From the NCBI GenBank assembly GCA_021234155.1, contig JAJEKV010000101.1, forward strand, positions 1,865,332-1,929,331: a stretch of DNA of 64,000 nt, in the 5' to 3' direction. Made by a program: the position numbers and the translations under genes. This DNA is from Isoetes taiwanensis. Its lineage: Eukaryota > Streptophyta > Lycopodiopsida > Isoetales > Isoetaceae. Shown here one piece after another: positions 45,106 through 54,699 of the stretch (the stretch's first letter is position 1; every line of letters starts with the position of its first letter). Under the pieces are notes generated by a model. That model was not told where the DNA came from. It worked only from the letters and a program-made list of their open reading frames with translations, and made no database searches.

Positions 45106-45362
45106 GCATGTTTGAGCCTAGGTGGCATGTTGGAGCCTGGGTGGCATGTTGAACCCATGTGGCATGTTTGAGCCACCTTGGCATGTTGAGTCAGTGGTGA
45201 TGTTTGAGCCACCTAATACATGTCGGACCCTAGGTGGCATGTTGGAGTCTAGGTCATGTTGCCTAGGTGGCATGTTGGAGCCTAGGTGAGCAAGTGGCTT
45301 GAGCCACCTTGGCATGTTTGAGCCTAGGTGGCACGCTGGAGACCACGTGGCATGTTTGAGTT
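45106..45362 (-). repeat. 19-bp minisatellite, array 4, inverted against array 3
   Basis: At about 45106 the orientation switches (GGCATGTTTGAGCCTAGG) and about 12 inverted units follow. Arrays 3 and 4 thus form a head-to-head palindrome with almost no spacer. Confidence 0.9.
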
Positions 45363-45369
45363 AATATGA

Positions 45370-47980
45370 ACTCTAAATTAGCATTCAAATTTAAGTTGTT
45401 AATATTTATCTACAAACATGCATAATAAAGGTCTGCTAACATATGAAGCAGTTTGTTTAACGTCTGGCGCCAACATTTTTGCCCAACATATGTCTAATCT
45501 ATGCCCAACTACTAGAGAACCACAATCTCGCCCTTTCCATAAGATCAAGGTTATTATTTTGGAGTGACCTAGTACTTGGGCAATCAAATTTCATAGCGAT
45601 AAACAACTCCCCTTTGTGAATAGATTTAAGCCAAGGCGGGGACCACTTAACCGACCACAACAACTGGGCAAAGCTATCTAACCCAAAAGTTCTTTTTTTC
45701 AAACACTATCACAAGCACCTATAATGCGTCTAGCCAACGAGTCAAAATAATGCTCTAACTCTTGCTACGGTAACACCCGATAACCGAAAGCACGCTTTGT
45801 CGTGAACATTATATATGCTGAAAATTAAAATAATGTTTTTTTGCCACGCTAAAAAAATGAAATAATACTATACTATTGTATTCAACGCCAAGATAAATAG
45901 CAAAATCCTCGATCTCTGAATGTTTTTGGCTCTTAGAATGAACGGTGGAGATTTGCAAAGAGATCAACGGAGAAATTGTGATCCGAAGTCCTTTAACGTG
46001 ATTGGCTCCTTCATCAACGCATTTCCCTCCCTTTTTTTTTTTTTTCCCGCCTTTGCCATGGCGATGGTAAATCCGGCAGATGGTAACAACCTCTCTTTTT
46101 CGTCTATCCACCCCAAACCCGATCCTCTACCTTTCATCATTTCAGCCCCTAATCTAGCTTCTTCCTCCAAGCGCCAGCCTATGGCGCCTCTCGGCCGGGT
46201 AAAGGTGGGGCATTGGCCGCCTTTAAGCCCTCTTAACTTTCATCTTTGGCGCCACAAGAGAGTTTCTTGCCACAAGAAGAGGTTTTTCGCCACAAGAAGA
46301 TATTTCATATCCGGCCATTGCTACGAGAAGAGGTTTCCCGATCGACAAGCTTCAAAAGTAAGAGAATGCGAACCCATTCTTTTTGTATTGCCTTTGTTTC
46401 TTATTTTTACTTTGTTCTTCTTGTTTTGTGCGTAAGTTGGTGGAGCCCAAGGTAATGCGATTCCCTTGCTAGTTTGTGGGACTAGTAGCAAGAGTACAAT
46501 GGAAGGTCCTTTCATACATGTTGTCGGGTAAAGCCACCGGGTCGAGGTAGAGATTCATAGTATTTTGTTCCATTCGCTTTTTTTAAGGATTTTCCTACAA
46601 ATCATTCTTGAATCTTGCCATTCTTGTTTCATCGGTTGGCCATTCTTATTGGGTCTTGCCGTAAAGCTTCTCGCCACAAGTCTTTTCCTCTCTTGTTGTA
46701 CCGTAAGGATTGTTAGAAGAAGGATTGTTGGACAAGCATATTTGGTTTGTCTCTCGGTGGTTTCCTTTTATTGAGGCGTAATAGCCATACCTCGACCGCC
46801 TTTTATCACAACAAAAGTCGATCTTTGGTAATCGAGTATAAGTTTAAGCCGATCCAGAAGTAATCGAGTCTAAAATGGAGTGTAAAACGGACCGCAAACG
46901 TGGATCCCAAAGTAATCTGGTTTCATTTGTTAAATGTTAAATTTATAAAGGTATGAATGTAAATTTAATTGTTTATTTTGCATAGTTTATTCTTTACACC
47001 GTTGTGCATTCACCTTTTAGTTTTAAGTGTCCACTTTTGCACCATTGGAACTTAGCACAAGAACTTAGTATGTATAAATGAGAATGGAGACAACATAATA
47101 ATATATTATTGCCTTATGGACTTGTTTGGGTTCGATTCCCAAAAAGGCTTTCTTTTTTACAATAAAAATATCATTACAAAATTCATAATATATTAGCTTT
47201 TAAATTGTGGTCTATAGTAATTTTTTCTTAAATTTGTGCCATGTGTCGACATTTGATTTGTTAGAAGATATATTAGAAACAATACTTTGTTTTTCTAATG
47301 TAATAATAATTTTTTTTTATTTTAAAAGTATGCCACGCGGTCCATATTTGATTAGCTAGAATAATATTTTTTATTTAAAAGTATGCCACGTGGTCAATAT
47401 CTCATTAGTTAAACAACCACATTAAAACTCACTTTTTTTCTACGTGTTATAATATTACTTTTTACATGTTCTTATTTTAGGAAAACAATAGCTAGATTTC
47501 AATAACACATGTAGTGTTTAAGTAGAATTAAAAAGGCCATGCGTGGTTTTCTTAATTTTGCAAAACAACATTTGAAACGACGTGTCCATATTGAGAAAAA
47601 AGAACATTTGAAAACATTATTTTTCTATTTCATACACGTTTTTTTTTATAGTTCTTTATTTCTAGTGTTGTAATTTAGTTTTTCAAGTGTAGTAAAATTA
47701 AAATCTACGCGTGCTATTTTAAAGATAAACAACGTATGGTTTTATAAAAAACAACAGCGAAGAAAAAAAGTACACGTTGACAAAAATTTAAAAAACTATA
47801 TCAATTTTTTCACGCGTGGATTTTTTTACGCCAAAAGACCAAGTGGGAAATTTTTGCCAAAACCACCATCTCGTTGTGCAAATCCGGATAAGCGGGCCAC
47901 GTGGACTTTTGGGGCCATTTTTTCTGTTGTTTTTGGCATAAAACAACACTTCCGTACAACTAAAAAACAACTGTGGACCA
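45370..47980. other. Non-coding, largely AT-rich DNA
   Basis: No gene is recognised. A 171-codon plus frame (45920-46432) is rich in Phe/Leu at the end and shows no family motif; I regard it as incidental. A GGGTTCGATTCCC B-box-like motif near 47118 lacks a convincing partner A-box. The part at 46.9-47.8 kb is very AT-rich, with repeated GCCACG.GGTC.ATAT phrases near 47330 and 47385. Confidence 0.4.
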
Positions 47981-47984
47981 AAAA

Positions 47985-49600
47985 TTGGGGTCAGTGTGCT
48001 AGTAATGCCAAAATAAATGTGCATTTGGTCGGGGGTTCAAACCCGGCCAGTGTATGTTTATATTTGGGAATTGATTCTGCAGGGTTATCATGCCATGATC
48101 CCCGACGTGGTAAAACTTGTGCCTATCGTGTCCTCCACTTTGGTTGCCTTGGCCGTGATGGGATATTTCTAGCTAGTGCATGCACAAGATGATATTCTAG
48201 TGACAAGACTAGTCTAGCTGGACCAAAAATAAAAATCCTGCCTACAAAGTGTGCATGTATGGCTAAAGTTTTGCACACTTTGTAGGCAGGATATCTCCCG
48301 CCTTAGGAAGTCATGGAAATTTTTGTATTTTTTTTTTATTTTGGTCCAGCTAGACTAGTCTTGTCACTAGAATATCATCTTGTCTGCACTAGCTAAAAAT
48401 ATCCCATTGCGGTCAAAGGCAACCAAAGTGGAGGACACGAGAAGTAACGAATTCTACCACGTCGGGGATCATGGCCGTATAACCCCAGTAACCAACTCCC
48501 AAATATAAACATACACTAGTCGGGTTTGAACCCCCGACCAAGTGCACATTTATTTTGGCATTACTAGGCCTATACCAACTCACCACACATCCGTTGGGCA
48601 AAAATTTAGCCATACATGCATACTTTGTAGGCGGGATATCTCCTTTTAGAAGTCACGGAAATTTTTGTATTTTTATTTTTGGTCCAGCTAGACTAGTCTT
48701 GTCACTAGAATATCATCTTGTAGACTAGCTAGAAATATCCCTACGCGGTCAAGGCAACAAAGTGGAGGACATATTATAGGCACAAGTTCTTGGGGATCAT
48801 GGTAGTATAACCCAAATAACCAACTCCCAACAATAAACATACACTGGTCGGGTTTGAACCCCCGACCAAGTGCACATTTATTTTGGCATTATTAGGCCTA
48901 TACCAACTCACCACACATCCGTTGGGCAAAACTTTAGCCATACATGCACACTTTGTAGGCGGGGATATCTCCTTAGGAAGTCACCTTGGAAATTTTTGTA
49001 TTTTTTATTTTTGTTCCAGCTAGTCTTGTCACTAGAATATCATCTTATATGGACTAGCTAGAAATATCATCTAATGCGGCGGTCCAAGGCAACCAAAGTG
49101 GAGGGACACGTATAGGCACAAGTTTTACCACGGGGATCATGGGCCGATAACCCTCAAGAACCAACTCCCAAATATAAACATACACCGGTGGGGTTTGAAC
49201 CCCAGACCAAGTGCACATTTATTTTGGCATTACTAGGCCTATACCAACTCACCACACATCCGTTGGGCAAAACTTTAGCCATACATGCACACTTTGTAGG
49301 CAGGATATCTCCCGCCTTAGGAAGTCACGGAAATTTTTGTATTTTTTATTTTTGGTCTAGCTAGACTATCTTGTACAGACTAGCTAGAAATATACTACTG
49401 TCGGTCAAAGCAACCAAAGTGGAGGACACGTATAGGCACAAGTTCTACCACGCCGGGGATCATGGCCGTATAACCCCAGTAACCAACTCCCAAATATAAA
49501 CATACACTGGTCGGGTTTGAACCCCTGATCAAGTGCACATTTATTTTGGCATTACTAGGCCTATACCAACTCACCACACATCCGTTGGGCCCAAAATTTT
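47985..49600. repeat. SINE-like array: one plus copy then four minus copies
   Basis: A tRNA-derived unit of about 330 bases has an A-box-like TGGTGAGTTGG, then about 50 bases later a B-box GGTTCAAACCC that fits the Pol III consensus exactly. It continues with GGGAGTTGGTTACTGGGGTT, TGATCCCCGACGTGG and GTCCTCCACTTTGGTTGCC. A partial plus-strand copy lies at 47985-48255. Minus-strand copies have their start marker (CCGTTGGGC on plus) at 48591, 48919, 49260 and 49582. Copies abut in tandem, which is unusual for SINEs. The last one ends inside the coding frame of the DUF7869-like gene. Confidence 0.8.
48235..48292. repeat. Perfect 21-bp hairpin at the SINE array inversion
   Basis: ATCCTGCCTACAAAGTGTGCA (48235-48255) pairs perfectly with 48272-48292 around a 16-base loop. 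It is the head-to-head junction of a plus and a minus SINE-like copy; complementarity continues outward through TAGTCTAGCTGGACCAAAA with small bulges. Confidence 0.9.
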
Positions 49601-49604
49601 GCCA

Positions 49605-50470
49605 AGATGAAATTGGAATGCCATGAATATGTATCCATGCAACTTTACATATCCATGTCCCTAGCAGTGGGTATTTTTTTTTCTTTGGAAATTTTTCATC
49701 TTGAAGTGCAAGCTCATGAATGGAGTACATGTAAGTCCTCCTCTCATCACAAGTATACTCTTGAAAGGTGGCTCTTGCTTCCACCAATTCATCAATTTCA
49801 AACTTCTGAACACAATTAGCCCAACAACATTCCATTCCCCTTACCTTAGTCAGAGCTTCACGTGAACAATCACTACTTGACTTGAACCTCTTGCTAGGAT
49901 AATGTTTCACCACTGAGTGTGCCCTCTTCTCAAAAAATGTGGTCCCGGCAGCCTATTGGAGGTGCATTAAGAAAATCGTGTCATCCACAACCTCGCTCTC
50001 AGAATAGGGAATTCTCCCTATAAACTCAATGCGGGCTATAGGCCATGGCATGATGCATGGAACCTCCAATTGTTTAATACAAGCATTGCAGGTAACGGGT
50101 GATTTGATCCTTTTTCCTTCCATTTTTCCTCTAAACTTGTTATGGCCCACCCACTTTATCCTCTCCTAACCTTTCATCATTGAAACTGGATAGGATCAGC
50201 TAGTATGATAGTTCCTTCACCTACTAGCTCCTTATTACATTGGTGCTTCACTTTCACCTTCTTATTCTTCCAATCCAACCCATCAGAGAGGACAATTTGC
50301 TTAGTAGTCTCAGCCTCAACACCCTTTGGGTGGTCCACAAAGATTGACCTACAAGAACAATGTTTACAATGGGGTAACAATGTGATAAGAACATGTGGTA
50401 ACAATGTTGAAACATGTTGGGGGATAGGCATTACATTTTTACCCTTTTTAGGATCCACACGCTTCACCTA
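49605..50470 (-). pseudogene. DUF7869-like transposon gene, N-terminal half
   Basis: Minus-strand exons encode DPKKGKNVMPIPQHVSTLLP, GLDWKNKKVKVKHQCNKEL (50467-50180) and KSPVTCNACIKQLEVPCIMP then RIPYSESEVVDDTIFLM (about 50150-49953). They continue with GMECCWANCVQKFEIDELVE, DERRTYMYSIHEL and YPLLGTWICKVAWIHIHGI (to about 49610). The C...C...F..(D/E)L..AR...E.R......LG..(V/I)C..A(W/Y)...GI pattern is what precedes DUF7869 in plant members. A SINE-like copy breaks the frame right after the last block. The continuation lies 13 kb away at 36.6-34.9 kb. Confidence 0.55.
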
Positions 50471-50479
50471 TATAAAGTG

Positions 50480-52180
50480 AAATGTCTCAATATTAGTTAA
50501 AAAAAAAAAAAAGGACAAAGTAATTTTGTGAACCGATTAAAGGGAACTTTAAGAAATACCAAAACCATTAAATGGACAAATATATGTTGTAAGTGCAGCC
50601 AAAAATAGGTTGTAAGTATAGCTCAGGTGTAGGTAATTATTGCAAAATTAATGGTAACATAGGGTGTATGCTAGTAGTACTAATGAGGTAAATATAGGTC
50701 GTAAATCTAGTTGGGCCAAAGTTGGTTGTAAGTATATTTTGGGGTCTAGGTAATTATACAAAATTAATGAAAACATAGATTTTTTAAGTATAGCCGACAT
50801 GTGGGTAATTCTATAGAGAATTAATGATAACCTAGGGCGTAATTAATTCAATAGAAGTAATGATAGGTAATTCAGTATATGATATAAATCTTGTATGATG
50901 TGATGGAATCATAATTACAACCGCCTATAAGAAACCCTCCATTCTTTCAACCGTAATCCTTTCTTCCTTCTAGCCTAATCCTTTCTTCCTTTTCTTCCTT
51001 CTACCATGGTGAGCCATTGTCCGCCTCGTTCCGCTCCATCCCGTTTGGACTCCGCCCGAGGGAGGCTTAAGAGGCGATAAAAATTGGTAAAGAAATCCAT
51101 TTCCTCCCCCACGTGATCTTGCAGCTGTAGAGCCTCCGCCCACAGTCTGGGATAATTCTGGGGAGTTATTTCTTCAGGCAAGTCACCGAAAAGATTATCT
51201 CGAGCACCCGACAGACCCCGAAGTCCCCCCATACTCCCCTTTGATTCGGATGAGGGAGATGGAGAACGATATTGAGAAAGAAGAAGAAATGGAGGAAGCG
51301 TGATGAAGAATGGCGGAAGAATTAGAAGAAGAAAAAAAAGTACCGATTATGGACTTTCTCCTCCTCCGGGATGATGAAGTTATTGCGTAAGCCATCCTTG
51401 AGAAGATGGCGATGAAAGCTCAGAGGAAGAAGAGGAGGAGGAAGAAGGAAGGAAGGAAAAATTTTTAACGCCCACGGAACCCAATCGGGTTATGGGACCA
51501 AGTACATAAGGGATCAAGTCCCGGACCCAAGTCCAAAAACAAGAACATGGGTCAAGCCTTAAACCAAAGCACAACGTGAGCTAGAACACAACCATCATGA
51601 CCGGATTAAAAACCACGGGAAAACCGCTGCGGGATGACTATGGCTGCTCACCGATCTAAAAATCCATGTTAATTTGTAAGCAACAAGCATACCTTCATAC
51701 CTCTCCCAGTGCAAAGCTTCACCAAGCAACTCCCAACCGTAACCTCTTCTGCCACAACTGGTGTGCCGAAAACGTATCATTTCAACGCCAATCGCCTGCA
51801 CACGCAGGGAAGGGAAAACCGCCAGTGGAAATCGCCTACCTGAGGTGCTCCTCACCCATCCACCAGCCTCGCGCCAAAAAAGACTTCTGTGTATGCACGC
51901 AGCGACATCCACTCAGTACCACGTGGGCCATCCTTCACCGGCCACAAGCCCAATGCCATCCACATCAGATCCGCCGGGTAAGCTCGAGCCAAATGCTTTC
52001 AGCGAAGCGCCAGCCAAAGAAGAGGAGGAGGTAGAGGGCTGATTTTTTTGTTTTTTTGTTTTGTTATTTAGTTTTGGTTCGTAAGAGCGAGCTGGCATCT
52101 CCAAAAAAGGCCTCAAATGAGGATTATGAATGGAGCTAGCATCTCCTTAAACGCCTAGAACTTCGTAATTTTGTAACACA
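50480..52180. other. No secure gene; GC-rich part at 51.0-52.1 kb
   Basis: After a poly(A) run near 50500 the DNA is AT-rich, then pyrimidine-rich and GC-rich from 50960. A plus-strand trace at 51230-51475 (EKEEEMEEA, then KVPIMDFLLLRDDEVIA and KRKK-type basic text) could be the start of a transposase-like gene but is broken by stops. A minus-strand frame at 50975-51232 (PEEITPQNYPRLWAEALQL) is protein-like. Neither can be named. Confidence 0.3.
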
Positions 52181-52189
52181 GAGCTGGGC

Positions 52190-52465
52190 AACTCTAATAA
52201 AAAAGGCCTTATGTAAACTTTTTTTTTCAATGGCAATACAAGGATTTCTCGATCAAGAATATGTTTCTTTAGTTTCTACTCTAACTTGAAAGCGAACTGT
52301 AATTTCGGCAGGTCGCTTTTGAATTCCCGCAACTCTAGTAAAAGGCCTTATGTAAAAAATTTTCAATGGCAATACAAGGATTAATGACCCGCAATATGTT
52401 TCTTTAGTGTCAACTCTAACTTGAAAGCATAGTCGTAATTTCTTCCGAGTCGCTGTTTTGAAACC
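52190..52465. repeat. Two-copy tandem repeat, unit about 135 bases
   Basis: AAGGCCTTATGTAAA, TTTCAATGGCAATACAAGGA, ATATGTTTCTTTAGT and TCTAACTTGAAAGC occur in the same order in both copies (starting near 52193 and 52333). Confidence 0.85.
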
Positions 52466-53684
52466 GGCTCTTTCATTCTTAATTTTGAGAGAGAGGGAGA
52501 TCACGCCAGCGGAAATATGTTTTGTGTACAAGATGTTTGAATTGTCAGCAGTTCAATACACTCGGGCGGAATTGCATACGAATTAGTTTTATTAGCTCAC
52601 GCCAGTATTGGACCCCACAACAAAACATTTTGCACACAAACATATTTTCTGGATTTCACTTCAACTCTCGAATTTAAAAATTACAAGATGCCTTCTAAAG
52701 AAATTACAAGATCGCTTTTAAAGTACAATACGATACACGCATGGCATTTAAATTACAAGTGTTAGCTCATGGCACGAAATCACTAATTTTTTTTTTCAAT
52801 GAATTCCGCTACCGGGCGCCATTCAACCGGAAGTTCCTCCCGTACAAAGATAGGCTACAAGTATAAGCTTATTCAATGAGTAGTGTCGCGGCTATTTAGG
52901 GGCTTGAAATGGAGAATGCTAAGCCGATAATTAGAGTTGCGCACTGGCCATTTTGGGTAATATCCCAATAGTCGCACCATCTTAGCTTAATCTTGTATGC
53001 CAATTTATCTTTTTCAACAAAGATTTGAGACTATTGTGCCAAGATTTGAGACTACCGAGGAACAACACACGATGAATAACACATAGATGAATAACAATAC
53101 AGATGTAATTAAAACAATGTAAAGAATGAGTTTTTAAAGAATATCCCATCCATGTAAAGAAACGTTATTTTTTTAAATTTTGAATGCTCGGGTCCGCAGT
53201 GCCTTATAGTTTTGCAATATTGAATGAATGGTCCGGCATGCAAGCCGCTTTTAATTTCATACATATGACGTAATCAGCTTGTGCATTTTAGTATGAGCAC
53301 TCAATCTTCCTCTATGTCTTCCAAGAAAAATGAAACTCACCTTCTTTAAGCTTAACCATCGCCATGCATCAAAGGTTCATGTTTTCACCCACCGTTCCAT
53401 CGTGATGCCTTCTCGTAATGCTTCGCCGCTGAAATGGCAACCGGTTACCGGAATCTTCTACATGATCATTTCCCAAGAGGAACCCATGGCGATTGTTTCC
53501 GGTCGATCGATTCTATCTTGCAATTCCCACCCTCCTCTTCAAATTGTTGCCAAGATGTAGCATTCTTTTCTCCAACGCTGCTCAATGGCGCAAGATCATG
53601 GGATTAATTTGAGTTTAGTCCCCGAAGAGTAGATGAACTTACATGAAGGCGCCGACATCACTCAGCCGGCTTCTCCCCCCTCTT

Positions 53685-53755
53685 CGAAGTTCTTTCGAAG
53701 TTCTTTTCGAAGTTTCTTCCCGCTCTTCCAAGTTCTTTTCGAAGTTCGAATGACA
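53685..53755. repeat. TTCGAAGTTCTT short tandem repeat
   Basis: Four or five degenerate copies of TTCGAAGTTCTTT. The alternating GAA/TTC trinucleotides resemble heat-shock elements, but the spacing is off consensus in most copies. The stretch 52470-53680 before it holds no recognised gene. Confidence 0.6.
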
Positions 53756-53934
53756 AGAAAGTATCGGGCGTAAGATTAGGTGGTAGTTTCAAATTATCCG
53801 TTAATTGTACCGCTTAGCCGCTTAAATGAAATCTAATTATGGGATTTGACAATACGGCAGTCAGAGAGTCATTTTTCGCCGCATTTATCACGATCTCCGC
53901 CCGTCCATTAGGCCCAATCGTAAGTTTGCTAACT

Positions 53935-54085
53935 GGTCGATTAAAAGTCGACCAAGGAATTTAAATATCCGCTCCTTGTATCGGACCGTCGATTAAAAGT
54001 CGACTACGAAATTTTAATAACCGCTCGCTTCTATCTGGACCGTCGATCAAAAGTCGATCCGAATGAAACCCGTCGATCGAAAGCC
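53935..54085. repeat. Three tandem units each with a GTCGA hairpin
   Basis: GTCGATTAAAAGTCGAC recurs at about 53937 and 53989 and, as GTCGATCAAAAGTCGAT, at about 54043. The last two are preceded by GGACC. Each can fold as GTCGA/TCGAC. A TATA-like CTATATAAG follows at about 54108, so the block may be an LTR or promoter enhancer region. Confidence 0.6.
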
Positions 54086-54699
54086 CACCTAATCGCCTTA
54101 TGGAAATCTATATAAGTTTTGAATTCTATTTCTTGCTTTTTTATTGTCGACTTGCTCAGGAGACGCTCAAGAACTCGGTGGCTTATCAAGAACTCAAGAA
54201 CTCGATGCACCAAAGGTCGTGGTTGCTCCAAACTCGGCCGCTTCAGAGAGAAGGTGCTTTGAAGGTCGAGATTGTCATCATTCTGCGGTGTTATTCATTC
54301 ATTGTTCATTGCTCGATTAGTGTGCGCGGTTTGCTCAGATGATTGTGAATTACTTTATTTGCTCAGATCTTCTCGCCTATACTCCTCGCTCTATTATTTC
54401 GTAGCGTTGTGACTTAAATTTCTATAGCTTTCATACTCTTGTCTATCATTTCTTTAGCTGCTCATTTCTAAAGTTGACTTGTATTTGCACTGTGATAATA
54501 AATGTCCTTCCCGTGTTAAATTGTCCCCGCTTCGCGGATTAAGCGCTCGCCTATAATTTGTAAGTAGTATGACCGTTTAGTTGGCTCCCTTCGACCGTTA
54601 GGATGTCGTAATTGGCACGCCTTATGAGTGCATGTCTATAATTGGGGATCAGATGCCATTATTGACTTTTAGCCCGGGCCGAATTGATGACCACCCAAA

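Noticed and set aside
44425-45362. The minisatellite considered as a CRISPR-like array
   Set aside because: Units are contiguous without unique spacers, are degenerate, occur in a plant nuclear context and flip orientation.
45920-46435. 171-codon plus-strand frame
   Set aside because: It crosses a T-rich tract, ends in a Phe/Leu-rich run and shows no family signature. No relative elsewhere in the window supports it.
47105-47135. tRNA gene or second SINE at a GGGTTCGATTCCC motif
   Set aside because: The B-box-like motif stands alone. No A-box at suitable distance, no cloverleaf arms and no second copy were found.
53685-53755. Bona fide heat-shock element cluster
   Set aside because: GAA and TTC units are mostly separated by one base or by four to six, not the two-base spacing of nGAAnnTTCn. 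It is reported only as a repeat.
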